Source: Dipteris shenzhenensis
Lineage: Eukaryota > Polypodiophyta > Polypodiopsida > Gleicheniales
DNA: 64,000 nucleotides
Direction: 5' to 3' (one strand)
Assembly (NCBI GenBank): GCA_047967505.1
Contig: CM106539.1
Position numbers and translations under genes: made by a program. Below are positions 10,630 to 24,457 of the stretch, one piece after another (positions within the stretch are counted from its first letter, which is position 1; every line of letters begins with the position of its first letter). The notes below the pieces were generated by a model. That model saw nothing but the letters and a program-made list of their open reading frames with translations. It was not told the origin of the DNA and searched no databases.

Positions 10630-13600
10630 GGAAGTTCTTTCTACACTCCACCTCACAATGTAATCCTTCTCAAAACTCTTCAACTCTTCAAACAAGATGA
10701 ATTTCATGCAAGTGTTTTGGTATTTGTTAACACTCCAAGTGATTTAGTGGAACATTCCAGTGTGGTTTGGTCTCTTGGCGTAAACAAGTGTGGTTTGGTA
10801 TTCGTTTAACTTCTTGTTGAGTAAACACTAGAGGGCTTCTTGCCTACTTGGCAGCGGCCCGCAATCAATTTCTACTTGCAGCGTAGAGCCAATAGGCTCA
10901 AATGGGTGGGTGTCTGGGTGCGTGATTTATTTTTTTTTTAACAGTGTAGTGGAGTAACCCCTACCTTGCTCATCGCACACTCCACTCCACCCCACAATGT
11001 AGTACTTAATGTAGTACTTAGGGTGCCTACAGACTGGCACACCATGGGCATCGCCCATATATCATGGACAAGCAAGATTGCCTGCCTACTTCTAGCCTAC
11101 AGCCCAGAGAGATTCAATGCACCATGGGCGAGCATGGGCAGCTCTAGTTTGTTCTGTAAACACCCTTACTCCACATGCCCTCCAACCCAAATCTAGACTA
11201 GTACTTATGAGTGACTATCATGAGACTGAGACTACACTGTGTTCTGGCCTTGGCTTGCCCTTTGGGGAAAGTCTTAGTGATGGTTCATCTTCAAAGCTAA
11301 AATTGCTTTGTGGGATTTTATTTTGTCCATCCACTAGGGAAAACTAAAATAGGGGCTTCCTTTAAAACTTTCTAACGTTGAGGGCTTTCTTTAAATGTTT
11401 TTGACATTGACAAGGCAAGCCTTCATACAATGGCACTTAACATAGCACAGTTGTTGGAGCGTTGAGGGAGAATAAGGCTTGAGAGGAATAGCATGCACAC
11501 ACACACACGTACACACGCATGCATGCACGCACAGAGAGTCTATTAATGTCCATGGGAGACCAACCGGTCTGTGGGACAACAAAAAAAATCATCTAGTACA
11601 TCTGCCTAGGGAGGGCACATGGCAACTCCCAAGGAGTGCAAAAAGCAGCTCCAATTATTTAGGGGAACCTACATAATATTCTGAAAACCGTGGTCAGCCA
11701 TACATCAATTTAAGACTAAGAGTCTTTAGGCAGGCAGCATAGTGCTATCAATACAAAATTCAAGCTCTAGTAGAGCCACATGTCACGCTATTCTCGTCGA
11801 GCCATGAGCCTTGTTTATAAAGCGTCTTTATTAACTACTAACTAAAGAATCTCAAAATAGAGTCCTCCTCTTCTCTTGTTCCTCAATTATGCATAGCCTC
11901 TTGCCTTTTGACCTCCTCGCCTTCCCAAAGCTTAGCCTGCGTTTGTACCACCATCGCCACCCATAGCATCAGCACAGGCGCCTTGTTGATCCTGATCTTA
12001 TCTTGCTCCTCCCCATTTTCCTCCTGCTCTCCCTTTCCAACCCTCTTTCGCTTCCACCTCTAACTTTGTACGCGACGTTGCGCTCTTCCCTGCCTCGCCT
12101 TTTCGCTTTCGTTCTGCCAGCTCCAAGCTTGAGAAATATTAACATAAGTGTCTACACTTGAATCGAGCTTTGCTCCCAAAACGTACTGGAGAATCACTTA
12201 AAGGATTGTTGATAATACCCCTGAACATGAGCAATGTAAACTAGCGTGCATTTCTGCAACACTCGCGATGCACTTGCTCAACCTCCATTATGGTCGCTTG
12301 CATTGTTGCTTTTCAAACTTCTGTCCTTGCCCGGGCCGATGCTATTGCGCTCCCGTCAGGCATCATCAGGTGCAGATCTTCGACGGAAGGAAGCATTGCA
12401 ACAATGCTAGCCATTGAAGACATTGCTCAACAACGATGGTGATGGGATTCTCTTTAATATTGGGGATCTCGGGATCTGCTACGAGCAGATTTGAGTTTCT
12501 ACTATGCCTCTTCCCTCTTCCAGTAGCTGGGTTGCTGCACTGATTCCTTACCTTTGTCAATCTCTCGCATTTTAGCTGCCGCAATCTGTGTCTTTCTCCG
12601 ACTGCACATTGTTACAAGACTGTAAGTTGGGCAAGCTAGAAACATGCTATGCAAAGTTCTTGATGGAGCAAAGGCAAGACTAGTAGGGGCTGAAGCAAAA
12701 CCGTAGCAACTGGGGCGAGCTGAAAGTAGACAACGCAAAAGCAAGATCAGCAGGGGCTGAAGCAAAAGGGTAGGTACAACTTACAAGATTGCAAGCTGAA
12801 AGTAGACAACACAAAGTTCTTGATCGTCCAAAAGCAAGACTAGCAAGAGGAGTTGAAGCAAAACAGAAGGCCACACAAAACATCGAAGAAAAGTTTCCAA
12901 CCTTCTTGACAATTTGCTGCATAAAATTTATAGTTGCTGGTGCTCATTTTCCCAAACTGAGAACTTGGATGCAAGGAGCGTCGACTATCTTCCAAGCATG
13001 GATGATTTTTTCATATTAGTTTTGTTAAGAAGTGAAATTTTTATATTGACATCAAAAGTTTATACATCCTAATAAAAATAAAAATTTGAAACATTCGCCA
13101 AGATTTGAAACTTTTTTGTAAAAATTGTAAAAGTTGTGCCAAGATTTACATATTTTACTTAGAAATTCAAAAGAAAATGTATAGAATTGTAGTATATTTT
13201 GTCAATGTTATGAAACTAAAAAATTTATCATGATAAAATTTCGCCAAGATTTTATATTAATATAAAATGATAGCTTCGATAAAAACATCCCTGCTTCCAA
13301 GAAGATGCAAATAAGCCAACTCTAAACCTTGAGTCGGTCTTTCTTGGCACCGGCTCTTCCAAAAACATAGGGCATACCTTTTAGCGATCCGTTAGATATT
13401 ACGTTTGATTGGATCTAAATTTGGTAGCTTGTAGCAAATTGCACGCCTAGAAGAGGATGCCTGCTACTACTAGCAGTGGGAAGCACAAGAAATAGGCCTT
13501 GTTGGTTATAGGTTGGCGGAGTTGGGCGGATGTCCCCTTCAACACTCAAGGTCTTCTACGAAATGTGAGTTGATGATTGTGAGGGTAATGAAGCTTGATG

Positions 13601-15231
13601 GCTCACAGAGATTTATAGAGAGCAAAGATTTTAATGAACTATTAAGCTTTGGGCCCGTAGCATAGGCAAAGCACGAAAAGCAAATTTAAATGTGCAAAGG
13701 AGCTTTTGCGTTACAAAGGCTTGCTATGGTGGAGTAAAGAGTTACAAAGGGTAGTAAACTCAAGGCTGCGAGCACAGTATGTACACAATGTGTGCAGAGG
13801 CTCTAGCGACTATTGGGGCGAATTACTCGAAGGCACTCTCTCCCCCATTTGCATGCAGTTTCACTAATCTAAATAGGCTACTGCCACAAAGAGATTGCAG
13901 AGTGTCATATAAGATGTAGGTGGTTGTAAAGAAATAAGAGAAGAGGTAGAGCATTTGACGGGCTACTGCCTACGCAGGTGCGGGCACTAAGGCTGCCAAT
14001 ACCTTGAAGACCTTAAGTCTCAAAGACTAGCTGGCATAGCTGCTAGGCTCTAGCGGATGGCTATTTGAGAGGCAGAGATGGATTGTTGGCTGGTGATCCG
14101 AGGTAGAGAGTAGAATGTATAATGTCACAGTATGCTTGCAGACAATTAGATGGAGCTGCCAAACTAGCTAAAAATAGCTGCACACCTCCGTTTGCAAATC
14201 CAAACCTCCAGAGTCCAAATCACTCTGAAGTCTCTGATGGCAAACTTGGCCACATGCTGAGCAAACTATGGTGGGGAATATATAGGCTGCAGCTATAGGG
14301 CACACTGGTTCATGCAATTTACAGGCTACAGCATACCAAGGAAGGGAATGAAGGGTTTGGACTCTGGAGGTGCAATAAGCAAGGGAATTCTCGGCACCTC
14401 TATTCAACCTCCATACGCCATTGTGCAATGGGGTCGAATTTAAGGCATCAATGAACCTGACACTCACTTGTCTATCTCCATTCACAGACACCTCCATTCA
14501 TTGTGGTTTCAAGTGCCCACCCTTCCTTAGCATGTGACCTGAATTTTTAGGCAGGTAGCATAGTGCCATCAAACACAAAATCCAAGCTCTCCTTGAGCCA
14601 CGTGTCCCTCTATTTTTTTTTAAAAGAGACATTATGCAACAACAATATTCCTTTAAAAAAGACATATTATGCAATGTGCAATACACATTATGCGATTTGC
14701 GAAATACATGATGCAAGATCCCAAGGAATGCACATACATTATGCGATTTACAAAATACATGATACAAGATCCCAAGGAACAGCACATTCCTTGGTCTTAT
14801 AATTTTTGGAGAGAAAGTGTGCCAACTCTTCCCCCACATGAATGTGTAGTTACATGAACATGTGGTTATATATAATGTGAAATTTGTGCCAAGATGATCA
14901 TGTTTTCACATGATTAAATGGTTATATATACTACCAACTTTCTATCCACATGCCAACTCTCTATCCACATCAGTGTTTTTACATTTGCAATGTAGGATGG
15001 AGACGTGACTTACGATCCATTGACACTGCTTGTCATCTACACCAATATCTTGTGGATTGAAAGCAATTGATACGAGTAGTTATCTACAAGCACATCTAAA
15101 GAACGGGCACTTTTATATTCTAATTTGCTGTCATTCGTATAAATGAAACGAACATTTACTGAAAAACATTTATGTGCTTATCATAATAATATTTGAAATA
15201 AGAAAAGACGTTTATACACTAATGTTCCATA
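10630..15231. other. Gene-free interval upstream of the SpoU gene
   Basis: About 4.6 kb in which no ORF carries recognisable protein features. It should hold the SpoU promoter near 10630-11000, but I see no clear TATA box. Small landmarks: a (CA)n/GCATGCATGC patch at 11500-11533; a 90-bp dispersed pair with AGGCAGG.AGCATAGTGC.ATCAA at 11725-11810 and 14548-14630; and three degenerate copies of AAGCAAGA...GCAGGGGCTGAAGCAAAA at 12671-12860. Confidence 0.5.
14655..14785 (+). repeat. Tandem repeats of about 59 bp
   Basis: Two adjacent units each contain ATTATGCGATTT.C.AAATAC, ATGAT.CAAGATCCCAAGGAA. They differ at a few bases. Confidence 0.8.
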
Positions 15232-15259
15232 ATGGCCATTCATCCATACATATTTAGAA

Positions 15260-15480
15260 GAGTGGCAAAAGATGTTCTTCAAAGTTATAACAAAAATGAA
15301 TACTTTTGGACTTCAACCCTAGAACATCAACTCATCATTCACTTTCACAATCTAACAACTGCCTGCCCGAGAGTGGCAAAAGATGTTCTTCAAAGTTATA
15401 ACAAAAATGAATACTTTTGGACTTCAACCCTAGAACATCAACTCATCATTCACTTTCACAATCTAACAACTGCCTGCCCG
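15260..15480 (+). repeat. Perfect 111-bp tandem duplication
   Basis: The segment 15260-15370 (starts GAGTGGCAAAAGATG, ends CTGCCTGCCCGA) is repeated base for base at 15371-15480. The period is a multiple of three and a 106-codon ORF (15232-15552) runs through both copies. I do not recognise the peptide (each unit ends NLTTACP), so coding status is unproven. Confidence 0.9.
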
Positions 15481-15552
15481 GATCTAGTTTGGTTTATGTT
15501 TAAACTCTTTGGTGATTTCTATGCCTTCACGAGAGGATCACTCACACACTAG

Positions 15553-16346
15553 TTTATAGCTTCTTGAATGCATCCTTGGTTAGATTGTTTCTTGAGCTGG
15601 GTCTCCAATGTCGCCAGGCGCTTGAGTACATTCTCCATTTTGCATTTTCAGTTCACGGTCTCCCTTTGAAGGTTGTCGATCTACTCTTGCGGACTCACGT
15701 CTGTGCTTGAGTTCACCCTGCCTTGTTGGGTTTGCAATTGGAGAGTCCCCTACAAAAGAACTCACGGCTTTGCAAAGGACTTGACCTTTGTTTTGGCCAT
15801 TTTGGAAATTTTCGTCAACTGTTCCGCCAAAAGATCAATGTCTCTGTCAAGTTTCATCGAAAGATCAGCGTCGCCGTCAAGCTCCCTCAAGTTTCATCAG
15901 ACGAGAAGTGTTTCTTCAACTGTTCGGTTCTTGAGCTACAACGAGCTCCAATCAAGCTACTATACATAAGGTAAGATGAAAAACTAACATGGGCTAGGGT
16001 TGAGTTTTGGAGCTGCTATGTGTGAGCGGAACATTATCAATGGCGGCTAGGGTTCATCACACTTAACTGTGGAACGAAGGATTCGTCAGACTCGACTGTG
16101 GAGGTGATTTTCCTTGATGTGACGATGGAGCTGCTGACGGACAACTGCGAGCTGTCGACGGACAGCTGCGAGCTGCTGAAGGACAACTACTAGCTGTCGA
16201 CGGACTCTGCTATGGTGGCCCTGCGAGTTGTGGATGCTAGGGTGTGGTGCTCCATGGCTTCACTAATGCCCTAAGCTGAACCATGGAGCTCGGCTCAGCC
16301 AGGACCTATCGTGAGAGGAGCCAAGTAGTTGGTTGGGCGAGAAAAC

Positions 16347-16386
<40 letters not shown>

Positions 16387-17880
16387 AGGGAGAGAGGAGA
16401 GAGAGAGAGAGAGGGGGGGAGAGAGAGAGAGAGGGAGGGAGGGAGGGAGAGAGGAGAGAGAGAGAGAGAGGGGGGGAGAGAGAGAGAGAGGGAGGGAGGG
16501 GGAGGGAGGGAGAGGAAGAGAGAACGAGAGAGAGAGAGAGAGAGAGGGGGGGAGAGAGAGACAAAGAGGTGACATGAGATTATAATACTAGTGTCCAATG
16601 GAGACCCGACACGACTTATGGAAAAACGCTCACTAGATGTCAAAGAATACATACTAGTGTCCAATGGGGGAGCTTTTAAGAGGAGAGCAAACATTGAAGA
16701 GCAGCTATAATTTGAGGCTTAAGAGCTCTATAGAAGAGAAGACCCTCCTGTGTGCACAAGGTTACTCAGTTTGGGTGTGCCCTTATATCTTGTACATTCA
16801 TATAATCTATTTAGTTATGTTATTGATGGATGTGTGGGCCATTTCCACATTGATATTATGATAAGAGGCTATAGTGATGGCTTGAATTCATGTGCTTAAG
16901 AGCTCTGCCAAGTTCCCCCTATGTTGAAGGATATTTTTATTCCATTGAGAGCCTAACTATCTTGAAGGAGAGTTTGATGGATATTGAGAAAGGAAAAAGA
17001 GAGATATAAAGAGTTTTAAATTAGCTTCATAAATGCCTTGCCACAAAACACAACCAGTAGACAAAAGGTCAAAATAGCTAGAGTAGGACTAGCACACAAA
17101 GTAATTGCTAATGACGTGTGGGATGTGACAATAAGACATGTGTCCCTTTTTGGGGGGGGTCATTGTTAACATGGTTAAATGTGGGACAACAAGAACTAGA
17201 CCCATGTCTCTTCTAGTCATTCTTAGCATGGTCATATAGCCACCTACAATCTAGGCTTCGACCATACACCCCTATGATGGTTCCTCTAGAAATTCTTAAA
17301 ATTAGACTCTAAAGTAGAAGGATAATCTACTTTCTAGCTTGGAGGTATATCCACAAAGAGTTATACTACAACTCATATATGCTCAAAACTTAACTTCAAA
17401 GTAGTGAAATAGAAAGTTGTGGGAACACCCTCGAACTCATAGTGCATATACCAATTTCTCCTTTAGAAATAATACTAAATCCATTTTGTCCAAGGCCTCT
17501 CATAACATACATAACACTCACTTTGAGAAATAAGGCTAAGTCCATGTTGTCCAAGGGTGCTCTCTCTCTCTCTCTCTCTCTCTCCAACTAATGGATCAAG
17601 CAGCAAGCAACCTGGGCCCCTCTACATGTGACATACCAGATGGCAACAACCATGCAATGTTAGCAAAGCACACAATGCAGACCAATAGTGTAGCAAGCAG
17701 CTACCATGTGCAGATATATGCAAGATGCAATAAGGACCAATAGAAATAGCCTAGATGAAAGACATAGAAGGCAATACAATACCACAAGCACAAGCAGTGA
17801 TTAAAGAGCAAAGCATACTAGTTGACAGATGCCTATGCAAGAGCGTCACCTATGTTGCCTAACACAATGTACCTTGTGAT
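15553..17880. other. Gene-free interval with purine microsatellite
   Basis: No protein-like ORF. The interval holds a repeated GAGCTG.CGACGGACA motif around 16127-16205 and the long GA tract described separately, and a (CT)n run at 17562-17583. Confidence 0.5.
16351..16565 (+). repeat. Compound (GA)n / (GGGA)n microsatellite
   Basis: About 215 bases of nearly pure purine on the plus strand, alternating (GA)n, GGGAGGGA and GGGGGG blocks; a higher-order unit of about 60 bases (GGAGGGAGAGAGGAGAGAGA-like) recurs. All long ORFs here are low-complexity artefacts. Confidence 0.95.
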
Positions 17881-19300
17881 TGATGGTGTGCACAATGCTG
17901 ACAATGCTTCCAAAGTGGAAACCAGCTACCATCTTAACCATCAATCAATGCCACTTTCTACAATATGGCACAAGGGATATTGGTCATGTCGACTTTAAAA
18001 CTTTGGTGAAGTTGAGAAATCTAACTATGGCAATCGACATTCTAAAATTTTGTGAAGCATATTGCTTCATTAAACAATGAAGAGAAAAAGAACCTCTCGA
18101 GCAAGTGGTGCTCTTGATTTGATTCATATAGATATTTGGGACCATTCATAAGCCCGTAGCATTAATTGTTCAATATACTACTTGACTTTGATTCATGACT
18201 ATAGTAGATATTGTTGGGTCTATTACTTAAAGACAAACTTGAAGGTTTTTCTAGATTTCAAGAGTTCAAAGTCATGGTAGAGAATGAGATAGGCAAAAAG
18301 TTCAAAATCCTTAGATCAATTATAGGAGGTGAATACATATCTTTTGCATTCATTAGTTACTTTTGCAATAGTAATAAAATTCAAAGTCAATTCACATGTG
18401 CGAATACTCCTCAACATCATGCTTAATTGGCTTCCAACTTAACCGAATTAAGGTACGACACTTTATGAGGCATTCAATATAATCCATCTATTGGGAATCA
18501 CTACATATTTGGATGCATATCATATGCCCATATACATGATTATCATCACAAAAATTTAGATGTTAAGTCGCATAAATGCATTACTGTTGGCTATAATGAT
18601 GAGAGAAAAGCATACAAGTCATATGATTTCATCAATTGAGTGGTCATAATCCCTGAGTGATGAAGAATCTAAATAAAATTCCTCAAATGCACAAGTGATA
18701 GTCGCACCAACTACTTAGTCACATAGTTGATGAAGAAGAGCAATAATTTCTAGAGGACCTTCTCGAAGAGCAAAAACTCTTACATTCTACAACAGAATGA
18801 AGACCACCACCCAAATTGACATATACTTAGAAAGGAAAAGCAATGCAAGTTGAAAGCATCAATTATCCTCTTGTGGCTATGATCATGACGATAGAGGGCC
18901 AACATACTTTGAGGATTCAGTTTTGACAAGCTAGAATGACAAACTATGATGATGAAATGAAGAAATGAACTCTTTTTACAAAAACAACACTTGGGATTTT
19001 ATGTGGCTTGCAATATGAAATATTGCAATTGCAAACATGTGGGTTTTCGGAGTGAGTACAATCCAGTTGGTTACTAAAAGACACAAAGCCAGACCACTTG
19101 CAAAATGTTTTGCACACCAGAATGGATAAGCTTATGATGAGCCTTATGTACCAATATCAAAGATGGATTCCATAAGACTTTTAATATCTCTAGCCACACT
19201 TACAGATGGAATGTTTACTAGCTAGATGTCAAATTTTCTTTGTATGGAGATAGATCTTTTTAGGAAAATAAAAAAAAAGGAGAAGCTTTATGTCTAGTGC
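17880..19300 (+). mobile_element. Degenerate Ty1/Copia pol relic (integrase region)
   Basis: Three-frame reading shows a pre-integrase zinc-binding stretch (IGHVDFKTLVKL...C..C...K), then an integrase core with DYSRY.W-like and FKEFK-like blocks (FQEFKVMVENEIGKKFKILRS.IGGEY, 18256-18345), TPQH near 18405, and a KCITVGY block near 18570. Frameshifts and stops are frequent and no LTRs were found, so this is an old fragment. Confidence 0.65.
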
Positions 19301-20108
19301 ATCAACAAAGGACAATAATTCTAAATTCTAAGGTGGTGAAGGATGATAATGTGGTTACAAAGTTCCACTTCATTTTCACTTTGGAGAGCTATGCTAGCAA
19401 TCCCTTGGGTCTGACCTACATAGTTTTCATAACCACAATCCTACTTGCATATGCGAGGACTTCATGCATGTGAAATTATGGAAAGAAAGAATTTAATTTT
19501 TTTTCATATTATCATGATGGACTTAGGCATGGATGCTAGCATGTGCATCCATCAACCAACCCTGACAATTGTGGGATTGTTTCAAATTCTTATCTGTAGG
19601 AACAACATCCCCATCACTTAGACAAAATGAAATTTTGTTAGCTCAATATCCAATTGTTGTATATTTTTATTATCTCTTCTGTGCAATCTATTAATTTTTT
19701 AGAATGAATTGTTGATCAATTGGAGCTTGCCTTATATTTTGAATATCTAAGAAGTTTGTGAATCTCTTTATTGGACTACTTGCAACTGTCTATGTGTGAA
19801 TCTAATATGTTTGTTTTACTAAAAAAAGTGGGATATAATTTATCTTGTAACCTCATAGAACCTTTGGAGCTCATGACCTCATTTTGACCTTTTCATTGGT
19901 CTCGACTCTCTAGCCCTCCCTCTCAATTTTATCTTTGTCTTTGAATCGTCATTTTGCACAAGAACCAATTTGATGACACTTAGGGGCGACGAAATGAGGT
20001 GAATTATAATTCAATCTAGGTGATGATGTGGACCATCATCTTCTGATGAGATGATGATTATGGTGTGCATGCGTGCATGTGTGTGTGTGTGTGTATGTGT
20101 GTGTGTGT

Positions 20109-20143
<35 letters not shown>

Positions 20144-20412
20144 CAAAATAAAATGTGTGTATGTATGTGTGGGGGGGGGGGGTGCGCACTCACATGTGTG
20201 CATTCATGCACATTCATACGTCTAGGTGTTATATAATTTGAGGGTGGTAAGGTATGGAATATGGAGGGTGAAAAGCTAAGAGGTCCAAGATTCCATGGGG
20301 GAGGTAGCAAGATTTTATTTCTAGGAAACCCATTGCCATGGCGTTTTAGCCTGTAAGAAAACAATACAACATCTGTGCTCAACAGATAACAGGATCTCGT
20401 ATGCAAGAGAGA
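19301..20412. other. Non-coding stretch next to transposon copy B
   Basis: AT-rich DNA without a recognisable gene. It includes a (TG)n tract (20078-20119) passing into (GA)n (20120-20143) and a G12 run at 20171-20182. The minus-strand ORF running through here is a read-through artefact of copy B. Confidence 0.5.
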
Positions 20413-20468
20413 CATGATGAAATTCTCTCTTTTTTTTGTAAGCTTCTTTTGACTCTCAAGTGCTCGCT

Positions 20469-22289
20469 TTAGATCATCACAGTCATTGCACTTTGACATT
20501 TTTTGCCTCTTTGGGATTTTAAGATGTCCAAAGCTTTTTTTCCAAAGAGTATACAAAGTATGAAAAGATGCCGGTGCATGCCCTCTTTGCTTTGTGTTTC
20601 TCCAATAGAGTTAAATACTTCTTTTTTTATCAAACCTATCGGAAGATGCATTTCTGATAGATGGGGTTGCGGTAAAGCATTTTCATAAATGTAATCTTTC
20701 AAAATTGCTGTTGCTACAACCGTTGAGGCTCTTGTTTTGGGCCTTCCTATGTTTCCATGAATGTTAAATTTAACTCCATACTTTGCTTTTTTAGCCAAAT
20801 TCCAATATGTGCCATGTGATAATCCTGTAATAATGCGATATGCATTATTGCAAATACTTTTTCCATTTAAAAGAGGCCTTATCTGTTGTCCTGAACTTCT
20901 CCTTCTCTTATCATTTACAAGAAAGCAAGACAATCTCATGAGTAGGTATTCATTTCTTCTGCTTCCTTTCCTTTGCCAAACATGTTCTCTACAACCCTTG
21001 ATGTCATGTAAGTTAATGGATCGCATACATATATGCTTACAGCATGTAGATCGCATTGCTTTTAGCATAACATCTTCATTCATTATTCTTATTCTCTTTG
21101 GTTGCTTTTTTGGATCTGCCTGGACTCGTTGTCTTTTCATGCATCTGTATGTCTGTTTTGGGACCTTCTGTACATTCTTATTTGGATTTGTGTAGTTCTC
21201 CTTGTAAGATTTATTTGTCACGTTGTTTTCATGAGATGTTGCATCCTTGATCTTGTCACTCTGACAGTCAAATACTGAATATTCCTTTGTTGAAGTCATC
21301 CTTGCTTTTGATACATTCGTCAAACCATTTGTAACATTAACTATTTCACAATCAAAGTCAAATACCGAATAGTCCTTTGTTGATCTCATCCCTGCTTTTG
21401 ATACAATCGTAGAACCACTTGTCACAATGGCATTAGAGTGTCCAGAATGATCTTCAAACTCATCTATTCCTGAGGAGAGAACATCACTCATTGATGCACT
21501 TTTTATGGATTTCATAACTCCATAGTCAGTGGTGATAGAGTGTCCAGAATGATCTTCAAACTCATCTATTCCTGAGAGAACATCACTCATTGATGCGCTT
21601 TCTATGGATTTCATAACTCCATAGTCTTGAAACTCCTCTACTCCAGAGAGAACATCACTCATTATACTATCGTGCATGATTTCCATAATTCCATAATTAC
21701 TTGGTTTGACTCCAAGAACTTTATCAGTATCCATGAAGCCATCCATGCTTGAAAATATATCACTTTTGACATCTTTGCCCAAGTTCTCAATGTGCATGAA
21801 CTCATCCACCCATAAGGCATCACTTGTGAAATATTTTTCTTTCTCGGTACCAATGAACTCATCGACTTTTGATAAGATGTCAGTGCTATAGTTGAGTGCA
21901 TTGGAATCATCCATCTCTGAAGGAATAGAACTTGGTACATTGGCATATTCTTTCAATTCTTTGATGTTGTAGTATACATTATGTTTATCATTAAAAACCA
22001 CATGCCGAGTCTTTCCAATCTTTAAAAATTGCATGCTCCATCTCAAATCCTTACCTACCTCATAGTAGGGACCATCCAATGACATTGAGTTATCATCCAT
22101 ACCATCATCAGTAACTTTTTGAATTCTCATCTGCACAAATGTCCAGTGTTCCACTTGTTTAAATCCCAAGACTTGACCTTTTGCTACATTCTTATTTGCA
22201 AATGATAACATTTGTAAAATATCTCCCACTCTAAAATCCAAAGATATGCACTTTGTATTCCTGATGACATGTGTTGGATAAGTCTCATC
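20469..22289 (-). pseudogene. Transposon copy B, central coding part
   Basis: About 600 codons matching copy A: DFRVGDILQML, the acidic D-V-L-S-G-I-D-E-F repeats, the basic stretch KKQPKRIRI, and the Cys-rich and RRSSGQQIRPLLNGKSIC segments. It ends at the same out-of-frame stop as copy A. In the other frame, both copies encode the conserved PKRQKMSKCNDCDDLKR stretch, so a frameshift near copy-A position 2430-2445 is shared and predates the split of the two copies. Confidence 0.65.
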
Positions 22290-22294
22290 TCTGT

Positions 22295-22642
22295 TGACAA
22301 AGTGAGGATCCTACTCTCCTAGTCACTAAGACAACATCCTAATACAACACTAATCTAAGGAGGATGCAACCTAAGTGCAAGCATGATGAAGAGAGTGCTC
22401 ATGACATGTATCTCAAGTCAATTAGGTTCCAAGATAGATTAACTTGGACTCATAAAGAGAATCTTGAGATAGTGCAAAGTGCTTGATTGATATTACTTCA
22501 AATGAACCTCCCTTTTATAGGTGAGGGTACTTACATCCATTTGCTTGCTCACATGTGGGATATCTCCTCCATGCCATGTGGCAGCTTACCCTTTGCTCAT
22601 ACCTTTGCTCTACATGTGCTCATGGCACCATATCTCTCAACA
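22295..22642 (-). repeat. 3' LTR of the young LTR element
   Basis: 348 bp, TG...CA ends. Differs from its partner at two positions. Confidence 0.95.
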
Positions 22643-22835
22643 CCTCCCCTTGGTGCCATGATCCTTTGGCTACTGCAAGGTGGTCAAATGTGAGTTACAA
22701 ATCCATCACCTCCCCTTAGTGCATACATTGCTACTTAAGGTGGTCAAGTGTGGTTTTTACATGTCAATACCTCCCCTGGGTGCTTTCATAGCTACTCTCA
22801 GGTGGTCAGGTTTGATTACAAAACATAGGCAAGGT
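22641..22835 (-). repeat. Three tandem units of about 64 bp, each with a polypurine tract
   Basis: On the plus strand each unit begins ACCTCCCCT(T/G)(G/A)GTG and contains GCTACT followed by AGGTGGTCA. Units start near 22642, 22708 and 22771. On the element's own strand each gives a PPT-like AGGGGAGG; the unit nearest the 3' LTR is in the position of the functional PPT. Confidence 0.8.
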
Positions 22836-24457
22836 TGGCAAGGTTTTTGCTTTTCAATACATTCCATTGATGTCACCATTTGGCTCATGGCTTGATGACG
22901 ATGGCGTTTGCTTCTTTGCTTGGTGTAGCTTCATGCATGATGCTTTGTTCTTCCATGTGCCTTGATGCTTTATGTGTGGATGCCATGCTTCATGCTATGG
23001 TCATCTCATGCACTTGTGCTTTTGGCATGCTTTCTACATTCATGCGTTGCTTTTCCATTCGTTGCAAAGGTCTTACCAATTGAATTCTTTCAATATTGGC
23101 AGTGTCTAATTGCATACATTGATTTTGATCTGACAGGCGCGTAGAGCTCGAAAGGACGATCACTTTTCCTTTTTGGAGCATGTCCAAATTCTTCTTGGAT
23201 TGGAAGTTATGGCTTGTTGAATTTTTTGTGAAGAAAAGGGCCTTTGATGATGTGGCTTGGCTATTCACATGCAGAATTGAAACTGTGCTTACAAAGGGAC
23301 TGTGCTTGTGCATGCTGATGTGGCAATCTTTTGACCCAACTAGGTGAACCCAAGGTTACAGTAACTTTACCATGGTCCAACTAAATCATGCAATTCAACC
23401 TAACCATAAACTAACCTTGGCTGCTTTCAATAACCTTAGTCACTTCTTATCTGCCACGTGGCATTTTTGGGAAGACTTAGAGAAGAAAGGTTGGAGGCGA
23501 TGCAGAGGATTTGAGTTTCCGAGAGCGTGGAGGAGAGGAAGGCAAATCGGAATCCATGACTGAGGGTGGCGATTCCATCACGAGCAAAGACCACAGCCTG
23601 AGAGGCTTACAAGCAGGTCGTTGAGGCTAGAGTCTGTCGTGAGCATTGTGGGGAGCGTCATTGATGCACGTAGATGGCAGAGGAGCTAAGTAGAGCTACA
23701 AAGAGCATAGAAGGCAACCCAACAGTTTCGGCACTCTCTTCTTGTTGAAGCTAGTCGTTGCTGGCAAAGGTCGGCTCTGGAGAGGCTGGCCAAACGTTGA
23801 TGCAGAGGATGGTTGCTGAATGAGCTGGTTCGACGGGTCACGGGCAATATTTGTTGCAGATTTCGAGGCTACATGCGCTGCTTTGGCTGGTGAGTCGATG
23901 CTGGAGGTCGCTGGAGGTCACTAGAGGTTCGTCGTCTCTTGAAGGAAGCTGTGGAGGGATGGGGACTGCAGCTTCGGTTGCTGCTTGTGGGCCTTAGTGT
24001 CGCTGGAGCTTGCGTTCATTGGAGACGGCTGTAGTGCTATAGCGTATTGCGCTGCCATCACCACCTTCAACTAGCTTCTACAGCCTTCTAAAGCCTAAGC
24101 TTAAAAAATGCAAGAGGGATAGATTCCTGTTTTCGGCTTCAATGCATAGTCTGTTGGTTAGGTCGTCTTTGCATCTGAAGGTTGTGAAGCAAAGGTTGTC
24201 AAAGCTTGTGTGGAATTGCAGCTAAGTTGAAGGTGGGCATAGGTAGCTGCTGTAGAGGTCCGTGGGCTTGTAATAAGGATAGGACTTTTAAGATAATCTA
24301 CCTCTTTCTCTCTCAAAGAATACTTTCACAAGACAGCATGAATGGAATGAAGAGCTCAAGTGAAGATCACTCTTTCTCAATCTAAAATCTACATCTAAGA
24401 GAAAAAATATGAGCACCTAAGGTGTGCCTATAACTAATCTAGGAGAGTTAGACCTAA

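Noticed and set aside
10344-10809. Several overlapping ORFs around SpoU exon 1
   Set aside because: Only the frame running into the donor at 10314/10313 fits the phase of exon 2; the others are shadows, though exon 1 itself is the weakest part of the model.
16263-16694. Six overlapping ORFs up to 143 codons on both strands
   Set aside because: All are read-through of the GA/GGGA microsatellite; they are pure low-complexity peptides.
20011-20556. Minus-strand 181-codon ORF
   Set aside because: It joins the end of transposon copy B to an unrelated (CA)n-rich stretch beyond the truncation; chimeric by position.
23372-24300. Possible gene inside the 2.5-kb LTR element
   Set aside because: Only short ORFs without domains on either strand; gag, protease, RT and integrase are all absent.
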